From the NCBI RefSeq assembly GCF_019090165.1, contig NZ_JAHRIB010000203.1:33762-97761 (forward strand): a stretch of 64,000 nt of DNA. Reading direction: 5' to 3'. The stretch is from Streptomyces sp. BV286. GTDB lineage: Bacteria; Actinomycetota; Actinomycetes; Streptomycetales; Streptomycetaceae. Every line of letters begins with the position of its first letter. The stretch's first letter is position 1. Shown one piece after another: positions 42,308 to 50,920 of this stretch. The translations under genes were made by a program, and so were the position numbers. Below the pieces are notes generated by a model. It searched no databases, was not told the origin of the DNA, and was given only the letters and a program-made list of their open reading frames with translations.

Positions 42308-43512
42308 CGGGCCAGGTCCTTCCAGGCGACGTCCTTGTCGGTGCGCGGCTCGGAGGGCAGGCCCAGCACGCGTTCGGCGACGATGTTCAGCAGGACCTCG
42401 CTGGTCCCGCCCTCGATGCTGTTGCCCTTGGAGCGGAGGTAGCGGTATCCGGCGTCACGGCCCGTGAAGTCGACTAGCTCGGGGCGACGCATCGTCCAGT
42501 CCTCGTACAACAGCCCCTCCTCACCGAGGAGTTCGACCTCCAGGCCGCTGATCTCCTGGTTCAGGCGGGCGAACGAGAGCTTCATGCCCGAGCCCTCGTA
42601 GCCCGGCTGCCCCGCGACCAGCTGCTGGCGCAGGCGCTCCCCGGTGAGCCGGGCCACCTCCGCCTCGACCCACAGCGTGAGCAGCCGCTGGTGGAGGTCG
42701 TGGGTGCGCAGCTCGGGACGCTCACGCCAGGTCTTCGAGACCGGGCCGATCATGCCGCCCTCGCGCGGGATGCGCATACCGCCGATGGAGACCCGTTCGT
42801 TCATCAGCGTGGTCTGCGCGACCCGCCAGCCGTCGCCGACCTCACCGAGGCGGTGTGCGTCGGGGATGCGGACGTCGGTGAGGAAGACCTCGTTGAACTC
42901 GGCCTCGCCGGTGATCTGGCGCAGCGGCCGCACCTCGACACCCGGGTCCGTCATGTCGCAGATGAAGTACGTGATGCCGCGGTGCTTGGGCAGGTCCGGG
43001 TCGGTGCGGGCGATGAGGATGGCCCAGCGGGCGAGGTGGGCGCTGGACGTCCACACCTTCTGGCCGTTGACCACCCACGAGTCGCCGTCCCGCACGGCGC
43101 GTGTGCCCAGTGCCGCCAGGTCGGACCCGGCGCCCGGCTCGCTGAACAGCTGGCACCAGACCTCCTCGCCCACCCACAGGGGCCTGAGGAAGCGGCTCTT
43201 CTGCTCCTCGGTTCCGAAGCCGAGGATCGTCGGCGCGGCCATGCCGAGGCCGATGCCGATGCGCCGCGGATCGTTGTCGGGAGCGCCCGCGGCCTCCAGT
43301 TCGGCGTCCACGACGGCCTGGAGGGAGCGGGGCGCGCCGAGGCCGCCGAGTCCCTGCGGGTAGTGCACCCACGCGAGACCGGCGTCGTACCGGGCCTTGA
43401 GGAAGTCCGGGCGGCCGGTACTGCCGACCGGGTGCGCGGCCAGCAACTCCTGGGTGCGGCGGCGCAGTTCGGGGGCGTCGTGCGTCCCGCCCCCGCTCGC
43501 GGTGCCGGTCAT
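42304..43512 (-). CDS. Acyl-CoA dehydrogenase (large partner subunit)
   Basis: Acyl-CoA dehydrogenase of 402 residues with a complete fold. The FAD/substrate loop is VWCQLFSEPGAGSDLAAL, with WVVNGQKVWTSSAHLARW and the C-terminal SKGNSIEGGTSEVLLNIVAERVLGLP. It oxidises a CoA thioester, passing electrons to ETF. Paired, coupled dehydrogenases of this kind (compare the mycobacterial FadE heterotetramers) often act on steroid-like or branched acyl-CoAs; the substrate here is not known. The ATG overlaps the oxidoreductase TGA. Confidence 0.9.
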   Translation of the reverse strand: MTGTASGGGTHDAPELRRRTQELLAAHPVGSTGRPDFLKARYDAGLAWVHYPQGLGGLGAPRSLQAVVDAELEAAGAPDNDPRRIGIGLGMAAPTILGFGTEEQKSRFLRPLWVGEEVWCQLFSEPGAGSDLAALGTRAVRDGDSWVVNGQKVWTSSAHLARWAILIARTDPDLPKHRGITYFICDMTDPGVEVRPLRQITGEAEFNEVFLTDVRIPDAHRLGEVGDGWRVAQTTLMNERVSIGGMRIPREGGMIGPVSKTWRERPELRTHDLHQRLLTLWVEAEVARLTGERLRQQLVAGQPGYEGSGMKLSFARLNQEISGLEVELLGEEGLLYEDWTMRRPELVDFTGRDAGYRYLRSKGNSIEGGTSEVLLNIVAERVLGLPSEPRTDKDVAWKDLAR

Positions 43513-44486
43513 GCGGCTGCTCCGTTCTCGAGTGAGGGCACCACGGCGACCCGGCCCGTGGTGACGCCGTCGGCGACCCGCTGCACGGCGTCGGCCGCGC
43601 CGGTCAGCGGCACACGCTCACTGACCAGCGGCTTGATCGCGCCCCGGGTGGCCAGCTCGGTCAGCTGCTCGTGGCAGTGCAGGACCAGCTTCGGGTCCTT
43701 GGTGTTGTAGAGGCCCCAGTGCAGGCCCAGGATCGAGTAGTTCTTCACCAGGGCGTGGTTGAGCGCCGGGCTCGGGATGGTGCCGCTGGCGAAGCCCACG
43801 ACGACGATGCGGCCCTCGAAGGCGACGACCTTGGCGGACTGCGTGTAGGCCGCGCCGCCGACCGGGTCGTACACGACGTCGACGCCCCGGCCGCCGGTGG
43901 CCTCCTTGACCGCGGCGACGACGTCCTCGGAGCGCCGGTCCACGACGACGTCGCAGCCCAGCTCGCGCGCGACGGCGGCCTTGTCGGCGCCGCCCACGAC
44001 GCCGATGACCTTCGCGCCCGCGGCCCTGCCGAGCTGCACGGCCGCGCTGCCGACCCCTCCCGCGGCAGCGTGGACGAGCAGCGTCTCGCCGGCCTCCAGA
44101 CGGGCCCGCCGGTGCAGGCCGAACCAGCCCGTCTGGTAGCCGATGTGCAGGGCCGCGGCCTCGGCGTCGTCCAGCGCCTCGGGGGCGGGCAGCAGAGCCG
44201 CGGCGTCCGCGACGGCGTACTCGGCGAAGCCGCCGTACGGCAGTGCGGGGTTGGCGATGACCCGCCGGCCGTCCTCGGTCTCGCCGCAGATCTCCACCCC
44301 CGGCGTGAACGGCATCGGCGGCCTGACCTGGTACTGCCCGCGGCACATCAGGGCGTCCGGGAAGTTGATGTTCGCCGCACGCACAGCGAGGAGGACCTGG
44401 CCGTCACCCGGAGTGGGCCGCTCGACCTCCTGGAGCCGCATCACCTCGCCGGGCTCGCCGTTCTCGTGCACTTGCCATGCCTGCAT
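43509..44486 (-). CDS. NADPH:quinone oxidoreductase-family protein (MDR superfamily)
   Basis: Medium-chain reductase of 325 residues lacking the structural zinc lobe. GroES-like N-terminus (ILLAVRAANINFPDALMCRGQY-like). The Rossmann motif is HAAAGGVGSAAVQLGRAAGAKVIGV (about 145-170), followed by GCDVVVDRRSEDVV and VYDPVGG. It first in a three-gene coupled operon with the acyl-CoA dehydrogenases, where it may reduce an enoyl or quinone intermediate. The promoter region at 44514-44555 has a palindrome typical of TetR control, but no TetR gene is adjacent. Confidence 0.88.
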   Translation of the reverse strand: MQAWQVHENGEPGEVMRLQEVERPTPGDGQVLLAVRAANINFPDALMCRGQYQVRPPMPFTPGVEICGETEDGRRVIANPALPYGGFAEYAVADAAALLPAPEALDDAEAAALHIGYQTGWFGLHRRARLEAGETLLVHAAAGGVGSAAVQLGRAAGAKVIGVVGGADKAAVARELGCDVVVDRRSEDVVAAVKEATGGRGVDVVYDPVGGAAYTQSAKVVAFEGRIVVVGFASGTIPSPALNHALVKNYSILGLHWGLYNTKDPKLVLHCHEQLTELATRGAIKPLVSERVPLTGAADAVQRVADGVTTGRVAVVPSLENGAAA

Positions 44487-44513
44487 GCGGGGCCTCCACG
44501 GGACTGCTTCATC

Positions 44514-44555
44514 TGATCGGGCTCAAACGCATACTAAGCGGTCGCTTGCCGATCA
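44514..44555 (-). promoter_or_regulatory. Nested palindromes and -10 before the acyl-CoA dehydrogenase operon
   Basis: AAGCG-GT-CGCTT (44536-44547) is a TetR-type half-site pair. It lies within a larger repeat TGATCGG/CCGATCA (44514-44520 and 44549-44555). On the minus strand TAGTAT (44531-44536) is a plausible -10 adjoining the inner palindrome. A trans-acting regulator is inferred. Confidence 0.45.
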
Positions 44556-44580
44556 GGGAACAGTCGGACGGGGGTCGGTG

Positions 44581-45267
44581 TCAGTCCGCCCGGCCGCCGC
44601 GCTTCGGGCGCGCCCGTACATGCATCCGCTCCCCCTGCCGCCCGAAAAGGCTCAGGAACTCCACCGGCCCCTCCCCCGTGGAGCCGAACCAGTGGGGCAC
44701 GCGCGTGTCGAACTCGGCGGCCTCCCCCGCGCCGAGCACGACGTCGTGGTCGCCGAGCACGAGGCGCAGCCGCCCGGAGAGCACGTACAGCCACTCGTAG
44801 CCCTCGTGGACGCGGGGCTCCGGCTCCTCCTTCCGGTTCGGTTCGAGCACCTTGTAGGCCTGGAGGCCGCCCGGCTGGCGGGTGAGCGGCCAGTGCGTAC
44901 GGCCGTGCATGACGATCGGCTTCGCCGCGCGGACGCGCGGGTCGCCCACCTGCGGCGCCCCGACGAGCTCGTCGAGGGGCACCTGGTGGGCCCGGGCGAT
45001 GGGCAGCAGCAGCTCCAGGCTGGGTTTGCGCAGGCCCGACTCCAGGCGGGAGAGGGTGCTCACGGAGATGCCGGTGGCGGCGGACAGCCCCGCGAGAGTG
45101 GCTCCGCGCTCCTTGCGGACGCGACGCAGCCGGGGGCCGACCTCCGCGAGGACGTCGGCCGTGCCGGTCCCACCGGCGGCCCCGTCCGTGTCCGCGGAGT
45201 TCTCATCGGCCGCCCCGCGCCTTTGGCGCCCTGCGTGATCCTCGTGCTCGTGCTCGCGCTCCCTCAT
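44581..45267 (-). CDS. XRE-family regulator with C-terminal cupin domain
   Basis: Regulator of 228 residues. A charged N-terminal tail precedes a Cro/C1-type helix-turn-helix (about 43-97: LRRVRKERGATLAGLSAATGISVSTLSRLE) and a cupin sensor domain (about 125-215: HEGYEWLYVLSGRLRLVLGDHDVVLGAGEAAEFD). The minus-strand promoter at 45274-45302 puts the transcription start at or within a base or two of ATG 45267, so the mRNA appears leaderless. A GTG two codons earlier is the alternative. It is divergent from the flavoprotein gene at 45344 and probably controls it. Confidence 0.9.
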   Translation of the reverse strand: MREREHEHEDHAGRQRRGAADENSADTDGAAGGTGTADVLAEVGPRLRRVRKERGATLAGLSAATGISVSTLSRLESGLRKPSLELLLPIARAHQVPLDELVGAPQVGDPRVRAAKPIVMHGRTHWPLTRQPGGLQAYKVLEPNRKEEPEPRVHEGYEWLYVLSGRLRLVLGDHDVVLGAGEAAEFDTRVPHWFGSTGEGPVEFLSLFGRQGERMHVRARPKRGGRAD

Positions 45268-45273
45268 GACCAC

Positions 45274-45302
45274 ATTGCAGTTTCAGCAAAGTTGTTTGTC
45301 AA
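45274..45302 (-). promoter_or_regulatory. Promoter giving a leaderless transcript for the XRE-cupin gene
   Basis: On the minus strand TTGACA (45297-45302), exactly 17 bp, then TGCAAT (45274-45279). The expected start, 6-7 nt downstream, coincides with the ATG at 45267. The patch is conspicuously AT-rich for this genome. Confidence 0.6.
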
Positions 45303-45343
45303 TACGGGCGCGGTCGGCGACCTTCTCAGTGGAGGTGGTCACC

Positions 45344-46279
45344 ATGACCGATACATACGAAGTGGTCGTCGTCGGCGGCGGTGCGGCCGGACTGTCCGCG
45401 GCGCTCGTCCTCGGACGCGCCCGCCGGAGCGTGCTCGTGATCGACGCGGGCGAACCACGCAACGCGCCCGCCGCACACATGCAGGGTTACCTGTCCCGGG
45501 ACGGGATGCCGCCGGCCGAGTTCCTCGCCGCGGGCCGCGAGGAGATCGCCCGGTACGGCGTCGAGCTCGTCGAAGGCCGGGCGGTGGACGTGGCGCGGGG
45601 CGCGGACGGGGAGTTCGACGTGACACTCGAAGGGGGGCGCGCGGTGCACGGGCGCCGGCTGTTCGTCGCCACCGGGCTCGCCGACGAACTGCCGAAGGTG
45701 CCCGGGGTCGCCGAGCGCTTCGGCCGGGACGTGCTGCACTGCCCCTACTGCCACGGCTGGGAGGTGCGCGACCAGGCATTCGGCGTCCTCGCCTCGACCC
45801 CGATGGGCGTGCACCAGGCCCTGATCGTCTCCCAGTGGTCCAAGGACGTGACCCTGTTCCTGCACACGGTCGACGAGGGTGAGCTTCCGGACGAGGACCT
45901 GCGCAGGCTCGCCGCGGCCGGTGTCGCCGTGGTGCCCGGTGAGGTCGCGGGCCTGGAAGTGACCGACGACCGGCTCACCGCGGTCCGGCTCGCGGACGGC
46001 ACGACGCACGAGCGCGCGGTGCTGTTCGTCGCGCCCCGGGCCGTCCCCCGCACCGGCCTGCTGGAACGGCTGGGCGCCGAACTGCAGGAGACACCTTTCG
46101 GCACGTACGCCGTGGTCGACGCGACGGGTTCGACCAGCGTGCCCGGCGTCTGGGCGGCCGGCAACGCGACCGGTTTCGGCGAGCAGGTCGTGAACGCCGC
46201 GAGCGGCGGCTACCGGGCGGGGGTCACGATCAACGGAGAGCTGCTCTTCGCGGACCTCGACGCGGCCGTCGGGGTGTAG
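45344..46279 (+). CDS. NAD(P)/FAD-dependent oxidoreductase, thioredoxin-reductase-like
   Basis: Flavoprotein of 311 residues. N-terminal FAD Rossmann motif VVVVGGGAAGLSAALVLGRA. The redox-active-site motif is HCPYCHGWE (about 127-135) in the thioredoxin-reductase position. The C-terminal FAD motif is GVWAAGNATGFGEQVVNAASGG. The second nucleotide-binding motif is degenerate (GVLASTPMGVHQAL), so NADPH use is uncertain; members of this group may use other donors or act as oxidases. The ATG at 45344 has GGAGGT 7 nt upstream. The divergent XRE-cupin gene is the likely regulator. Confidence 0.9.
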   Translation: MTDTYEVVVVGGGAAGLSAALVLGRARRSVLVIDAGEPRNAPAAHMQGYLSRDGMPPAEFLAAGREEIARYGVELVEGRAVDVARGADGEFDVTLEGGRAVHGRRLFVATGLADELPKVPGVAERFGRDVLHCPYCHGWEVRDQAFGVLASTPMGVHQALIVSQWSKDVTLFLHTVDEGELPDEDLRRLAAAGVAVVPGEVAGLEVTDDRLTAVRLADGTTHERAVLFVAPRAVPRTGLLERLGAELQETPFGTYAVVDATGSTSVPGVWAAGNATGFGEQVVNAASGGYRAGVTINGELLFADLDAAVGV

Positions 46280-46308
46280 ACCGGCCGCCTCCGTTGCACC
46301 ATTGCTGC

Positions 46309-47856
46309 ATGCTGCTGACCCGGCTCGCCCATGTGTCCCAGGAGGTCGCCGCCACCGCGGCGCGGTCCCGGAAGGTCGCTCTGCTCGCGGAGCTCTTCCG
46401 GGACGCGCAGGCCGACGACGTGCCCGTCGTCATCCCGTACCTGGCGGGCCGTCTGCCCCAGGGGAGACTCGGAGTCGGCTGGAAGACGCTCAGCGCGCCC
46501 GTCCCGCCCGCCGAGCGGCCCACGTTGACCGTGCGGGAGGTGGACGCACGTCTCACACGGCTCGGCGAGGTCTCCGGCGCCGGATCACAGGCGCGGCGGG
46601 CGCGGCTGGTCGGGGAGTTGATGGGCGAGGCCACCGGCCCCGAGCAGCGGTTCCTCCTCGCGCTGATCGGCGGCGAGGTGCGGCAGGGCGCCCTCGACGC
46701 CGTGGCGGTCGAGGGCCTGGCCCTGGCGACCGGCGCCCCCTCGGCCGATGTGCGCAGGGCGGTGATGCTGGCGGGTTCGCTCCAGAGCGTGGCCGAGCGG
46801 CTGCTCGCCGACGGACCCGGGTCCCTCGCCGCGTTCCGGCTCACCGTCGGCCGGCCCGTCCTGCCGATGCTGGCGCACAGCGCCCCGTCCGTCGCCGAGG
46901 CGGTCGACAAGCTCGGCGCCTGCGTGGTCGAGGAGAAGCTCGACGGCATTCGCGTCCAGGTCCACCGCGACGGCGACGACGTACGCGTCTACACCCGCAC
47001 CCTGGACGACATCACCGACCGGCTGCCCGAAATCACCAGCGCGGCCAGGGACTTGAAGGGTGAGCGCTTCATCCTGGACGGTGAGGTCATCGCCTTCGAC
47101 GGGAACGGGCGGCCCCGGTCCTTCCAGGAGACCGCCGGCCGCGTCGGCTCCCGTGTGGACGTCGCCACCGCCGCCGGGGCCGTGCCCGTGTCCCCCGTCT
47201 TCTTCGACGCCCTGTCCGTGGACGGCCACGACCTGCTCGACCTGCCGTTCGCCGACCGTCACACGGAACTGGCCCGCCTGGTCCCCGAGCCGATGCGCGT
47301 CCGGCGCACCCTCCTGCCGGACCCCGCGGACGAGAGTGCACGGGCCGCCGCCGAACGGTTCCTCACCGACACGCTCGCGCGCGGCCACGAGGGCGTCGTC
47401 CTCAAGTCCCTCGACGCTCCCTACAGCGCGGGCCGACGCGGCGCCTCCTGGCTGAAGGTCAAACCGGTGCACACGCTCGACCTGGTCGTGCTGGCCGCCG
47501 AGTGGGGCAGCGGGCGACGCACCGGCAAACTCTCCAACCTGCATCTGGGGGCGCGCAGGCCGGACGGCTCCTTCGCCATGCTGGGCAAGACCTTCAAGGG
47601 CATGACGGACGTGATGCTGGCCTGGCAGACCGAGCGGCTCCAGGAACTCGCCGTCGAGGACAGCGGTCATGTGGTGACCGTCCGTCCCGAACTGGTCGTG
47701 GAGATCGCGTACGACGGCCTGCAGCGCTCCACCCGCTACCCGGCGGGCGTCACCCTGCGCTTCGCCCGTGTCGTGCGCTATCGCGAGGACAAGACCCCGG
47801 CCGAGGCCGACACCGTCGAGACGCTGCTCGCCGCCCACCCGGAGGTCGCCCCGTGA
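46309..47856 (+). CDS. ligB: ATP-dependent DNA ligase
   Basis: ATP-dependent DNA ligase of 515 residues, similar in length and layout to actinobacterial LigB. The N-terminal DNA-binding domain (about 1-185) precedes the adenylation domain, with active-site Lys210 in EEKLDGIRVQ, then LDGEVIAFD, GHEGVVLKSLDAPY and WLKVKP. An OB-fold domain ends the protein (LSNLHLGARRPDG, EIAYDGLQRSTRYPAGVTLRFARVV). The ATG at 46309 is preferred over a TTG five codons upstream. It is coupled by GTGA to the Nudix gene. It most likely works in repair or non-essential joining beside the NAD-dependent LigA. Confidence 0.9.
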   Translation: MLLTRLAHVSQEVAATAARSRKVALLAELFRDAQADDVPVVIPYLAGRLPQGRLGVGWKTLSAPVPPAERPTLTVREVDARLTRLGEVSGAGSQARRARLVGELMGEATGPEQRFLLALIGGEVRQGALDAVAVEGLALATGAPSADVRRAVMLAGSLQSVAERLLADGPGSLAAFRLTVGRPVLPMLAHSAPSVAEAVDKLGACVVEEKLDGIRVQVHRDGDDVRVYTRTLDDITDRLPEITSAARDLKGERFILDGEVIAFDGNGRPRSFQETAGRVGSRVDVATAAGAVPVSPVFFDALSVDGHDLLDLPFADRHTELARLVPEPMRVRRTLLPDPADESARAAAERFLTDTLARGHEGVVLKSLDAPYSAGRRGASWLKVKPVHTLDLVVLAAEWGSGRRTGKLSNLHLGARRPDGSFAMLGKTFKGMTDVMLAWQTERLQELAVEDSGHVVTVRPELVVEIAYDGLQRSTRYPAGVTLRFARVVRYREDKTPAEADTVETLLAAHPEVAP

Positions 47857-48323
47857 CCGCCGACGGGAAACGCAGCGCGGGCCTGCTCCTCTTCCGCCGT
47901 ACCGACCTCGGCGTCGAGGTGCTGCTCGGCCACATGGGCGGCCCGTTCTTCGCCCGGCGCGACGCCGGGGCGTGGACCGTACCGAAGGGCGAGTACGAGC
48001 CGGACGAGGCGGCGTGGGACGCGGCCCGCCGCGAGTTCGAGGAGGAACTGGGGCTCCCGCCGCCCGACGGCGAGGCCCTCCCTCTGGGCGAGGTCACCCA
48101 GACGAACCGCAAGATCGTCACGGTCTGGGCCGTCGAGGCGGACCTCGACCCGGCGAGCGTGGTCCCCGGCACCTTCACGATGGAGTGGCCACCCCACTCG
48201 GGCCGGAGCCAGGAGTTCCCCGAGCTGGACCGGGTGGAGTGGCTGGCCATGGACCGCGCCCGAGCCGTACTGATCAAGGCCCAGACGGAGTTCCTGGACC
48301 GCCTGGAACGGCATACGGGCTGA
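47853..48323 (+). CDS. Nudix hydrolase
   Basis: Nudix-family pyrophosphohydrolase of 156 residues. The box is intact at about residues 45-67: GEYEPDEAAWDAARREFEEE followed by LGL, which matches G-x5-E-x7-REUxEExGU. The flanks KRSAGLLLFRR and WTVPKG are typical, and WPPHSGRSQEFPELDRVEWL recalls predicted NTP pyrophosphohydrolases. The GTG overlaps the ligase TGA, which suggests a joint repair or nucleotide-sanitising role. The exact substrate is unknown. Confidence 0.9.
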   Translation: MTADGKRSAGLLLFRRTDLGVEVLLGHMGGPFFARRDAGAWTVPKGEYEPDEAAWDAARREFEEELGLPPPDGEALPLGEVTQTNRKIVTVWAVEADLDPASVVPGTFTMEWPPHSGRSQEFPELDRVEWLAMDRARAVLIKAQTEFLDRLERHTG

Positions 48324-48334
48324 CGAGAGGGGCA

Positions 48335-48410
48335 CGCGCCCCGAAAGGGCGCGGGGAACCGCGCGCTCAGCCACGACGAACCCACACCCTACGAACCGCA
48401 CCAGGAGGCC
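48335..48410 (+). repeat. Dispersed Streptomyces intergenic repeat, copy 1
   Basis: Contains CCCCGAAAGGGCGCGGGG followed by AACCGCGCGCTCAGCCACGA. The same order of blocks recurs at 53850-53905 and 56029-56145. It includes a CCCC/GGGG hairpin that may act as the terminator of the ligase-Nudix unit. Confidence 0.7.
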
Positions 48411-48415
48411 CGTCC

Positions 48416-49801
48416 ATGCCGATCGCAACCGTCAACCCGGCCACAGGTGAAACGCTCAAGACCTACGACGCCCTCGACGCGGAGGAGATCGAACACCGCC
48501 TCGCCACCGCGGAGGCGGCGTTCCGCCATCACCGCACGACCTCGTTCGCGGAGCGCGCCCGGCTGCTGCACCGGGCCGCCGATCTCCTCGAGGGCGACGC
48601 CCAGGACATCGGCCGGATCATGACCACCGAGATGGGCAAGCCCGTCAAGCAGGCCCGCGCCGAGGCGGCGAAGTGCGCGAAGGCGATGCGCTGGTACGCC
48701 GACCACGCCGAGGAACTCCTCGCCGACGAGGAGGGCGGCAAGGCCGACGCCGAGGACTCCGGCGCCTCCCGTGTCCTCGTGCGGTACCGCCCGCTCGGCC
48801 CGGTCCTCGCCGTCATGCCGTGGAACTTCCCGCTCTGGCAGGTGATCCGCTTCGCCGCGCCCGCGCTGATGGCGGGCAACGTCGGTCTGCTCAAACACGC
48901 CTCGAACGTCCCGCAGACCGCCCTCTACCTGGAGGACCTTTTCCGCCGGGCCGGCTACCCGGAGGGCTGCTTCCAGACGCTGCTCATCGGCTCCGGCGCG
49001 GTCGAGGACATTCTGCGCGACCCGCGGGTCAAGGCGGCCACGCTGACCGGCAGCGAACCGGCGGGCCGCGCGGTCGCCTCGGTCGCCGGGGACGAGGTCA
49101 AGAAGACCGTCCTGGAGCTGGGCGGCAGCGACCCGTACGTGGTCATGCCGTCGGCCGACATCGACAAGGCGGCGAGGACCGCCGTGACGGCCCGGGTGCA
49201 GAACAACGGGCAGTCCTGCATCGCCGCCAAGCGGTTCATCGTCCACACGGACGTCTTCGACGCCTTCGCCGAGCGCTTCACCGCGGGGATGAACGCCCTC
49301 ACGGTCGGCGACCCGCTGGACGAGGCCACGGACGTCGGCCCGGTCGCCACCGAGCAGGGCCGCGACGACCTGACGGAACTGGTCGACGACGCCGTCGAGA
49401 GCGGTGCGACCGTGCTGTGCGGCGGCGAGGTACCCGACGGGGACGGCTGGTACTACCCGCCCACCGTCCTCACCGACATCACCCCCGAGATGCGCATCCA
49501 CCAGGAGGAGACGTTCGGGCCCGTCGCGACGCTCTACCGCGCCGCCGACCTCGACGAGGCGGTGGCCATCGCCAACGACACGCCGTTCGGGCTGAGTTCC
49601 AACGTCTGGACCCGCGACGACACCGAGATCGACCGGTTCGTACGGGATCTGGAGGCCGGCGGGGTCTACGTCAACGGGATGACGGCGTCCCACCCGGCGT
49701 TCCCGTTCGGCGGCGTCAAGCGGTCCGGCTACGGGCGTGAACTGTCGGGGCACGGAATCCGAGAGTTCTGCAACATCACCACCGTATGGCACGGAGCGTG
49801 A
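48416..49801 (+). CDS. gabD: Succinate-semialdehyde dehydrogenase (NADP-type)
   Basis: Aldehyde dehydrogenase of 461 residues. Conserved parts are VMPWNFPLWQ (about 141-150), the Glu of VLELGGSDPYVV, the nucleophile Cys268 in NNGQSCIAAKRF, QEETFGPVATLYR and PFGGVKRSGYGRELS. The overall sequence is closest to the short GabD/SSADH type, which oxidises succinic semialdehyde to succinate. The ATG at 48416 has AGGAGG 7 nt upstream. It appears monocistronic. Related short-chain aldehydes are possible substrates. Confidence 0.87.
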   Translation: MPIATVNPATGETLKTYDALDAEEIEHRLATAEAAFRHHRTTSFAERARLLHRAADLLEGDAQDIGRIMTTEMGKPVKQARAEAAKCAKAMRWYADHAEELLADEEGGKADAEDSGASRVLVRYRPLGPVLAVMPWNFPLWQVIRFAAPALMAGNVGLLKHASNVPQTALYLEDLFRRAGYPEGCFQTLLIGSGAVEDILRDPRVKAATLTGSEPAGRAVASVAGDEVKKTVLELGGSDPYVVMPSADIDKAARTAVTARVQNNGQSCIAAKRFIVHTDVFDAFAERFTAGMNALTVGDPLDEATDVGPVATEQGRDDLTELVDDAVESGATVLCGGEVPDGDGWYYPPTVLTDITPEMRIHQEETFGPVATLYRAADLDEAVAIANDTPFGLSSNVWTRDDTEIDRFVRDLEAGGVYVNGMTASHPAFPFGGVKRSGYGRELSGHGIREFCNITTVWHGA

Positions 49802-49813
49802 GCGTTCCGGAGC

Positions 49814-49819
49814 TACGAT
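49814..49819 (+). promoter_or_regulatory. -10 element for a leaderless small-protein transcript
   Basis: TACGAT lies 7 nt before the GTG at 49827, so the transcript would begin at the start codon. No convincing -35 is visible, and no ribosome-binding site precedes the GTG. Confidence 0.45.
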
Positions 49820-49826
49820 CCCCTCT

Positions 49827-50066
49827 GTGAACCGCGAAGTGACCCTGCCTCTGATCGTCGACGACCGCGGGACCCTGCAGGTGGCTGCCGCCGATGTGAG
49901 CAAGCTGCTGCGCACGATGGGCGGCCGGTGGCTGCATCTGGTGGAAGCCGGACAGGACGGGCTCGACGAGGACACCGTCGCCGCGCTCACCATCGAACTC
50001 GCCAAGCTTGCCGACCGGATCGACGTGGCGTGCATCGCGCACAGCAGTGGCGGTGCCTCCGGCTAG
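49827..50066 (+). CDS. Small conserved actinobacterial protein (DUF6213-like)
   Basis: 79-residue soluble protein, MNREVTLPLIVDDRGTLQVA at the start and helical toward the end (DTVAALTIELAKLADRIDV). It resembles a small streptomycete family that I recall as DUF6213; function unknown. The GTG at 49827 is preceded by a -10 but not by a Shine-Dalgarno sequence, which fits leaderless translation. It is convergent with the TenA-like gene, 31 bp away. Confidence 0.75.
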   Translation: MNREVTLPLIVDDRGTLQVAAADVSKLLRTMGGRWLHLVEAGQDGLDEDTVAALTIELAKLADRIDVACIAHSSGGASG

Positions 50067-50097
50067 GGCACCGTCACCGGACACGGTCGCGCGCCGC

Positions 50098-50790
50098 TCA
50101 CGGGGCGCTCCGCTGGTCCCGTTCCCACAGGGCGTGCCAGAACCTCGTCTCGTAAGTCTGCAGCAGGCGCCCGTGGCGGTGCGCCTCGTGCTCGTCCAGC
50201 CGGCCGGTCTCCAGGCCCGCCGCCACAGCCGCCAGCGCCCTGCGGTCCAGCTCCGCGGACGGCTCGGCGAAGAGGTCGAAGAAACCGCACGCCTCGTCGT
50301 CGAAGCCGTAGTGGCGGCGCAGCGCCTCGGCGATCGTCGCGCAATAGCCGCCCCAGGCAGCGAAGTTGGCGCTGAGGGCGAGAACCACCTCGGCCGGGGA
50401 GCCGTTCAGCGCGAGCCAGGCCACGTACGCGGGATAGGTCTGGCAGTCGGCGAGCGGCTCGTACGACGCCTCGCGTGCCGGGTCCACGCCACAGGCGGCA
50501 GCGAACGCTTTGAGACGGTCCCGGGCCAGCTCCTCGCCCTCCGCGAGCATGCCGAAGAAGGCGGCGCACTCGGGCCCGGCGGACAGCCCCTCCCCGGCCG
50601 GCCGTGCGGCCAGATGGCGGAACGCCCGGAGGTCGGCGGCGATCACATGGCCCTGCTCCAGGGCGAGGGCCGCGAGCGTGTCGCGGCGGGCCGCGCCCCG
50701 GGCGATCAGCGGGAGCAGCCGGTTGGCATGCGAGTCCGGGGCGAGCCCGGCGGTGATGCTCTCCAGCAGTTCCCTGGCCGTCCGCGTCAT
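50098..50790 (-). CDS. TenA/THI-4-like protein
   Basis: All-helical protein of 230 residues resembling the TenA/heme-oxygenase-like fold: LLPLIARGAARRDTLAALALEQGHVIAADLRAF, TYPAYVAWLALNGSPAEVVLALSANFAAWGGYCATIAEALRRHYG, FFDLFAEP. TenA proteins hydrolyse aminopyrimidines in thiamin salvage, but this one is divergent; no thi genes or riboswitch are nearby, so the role is open. The ATG at 50790 follows AAGGGA. Confidence 0.75.
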   Translation of the reverse strand: MTRTARELLESITAGLAPDSHANRLLPLIARGAARRDTLAALALEQGHVIAADLRAFRHLAARPAGEGLSAGPECAAFFGMLAEGEELARDRLKAFAAACGVDPAREASYEPLADCQTYPAYVAWLALNGSPAEVVLALSANFAAWGGYCATIAEALRRHYGFDDEACGFFDLFAEPSAELDRRALAAVAAGLETGRLDEHEAHRHGRLLQTYETRFWHALWERDQRSAP

Positions 50791-50920
50791 CGCGCGTCCC
50801 TTCGTCCGACTGACTGGCTGCCCCTGCGACCAGGGTCCCACCTCCGGCCCGTGCCCCCGGGCCCGTGTCCCCGGTCTGGAGTAGTCCGGCGCGATATCCG
50901 GGCTCCCCCGGGTGATCGTG

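Noticed and set aside
50098..50790. Thiamin riboswitch or thi operon near the TenA-like gene
   Set aside because: No thi genes and no recognisable TPP-box sequence upstream; the gene stands alone.
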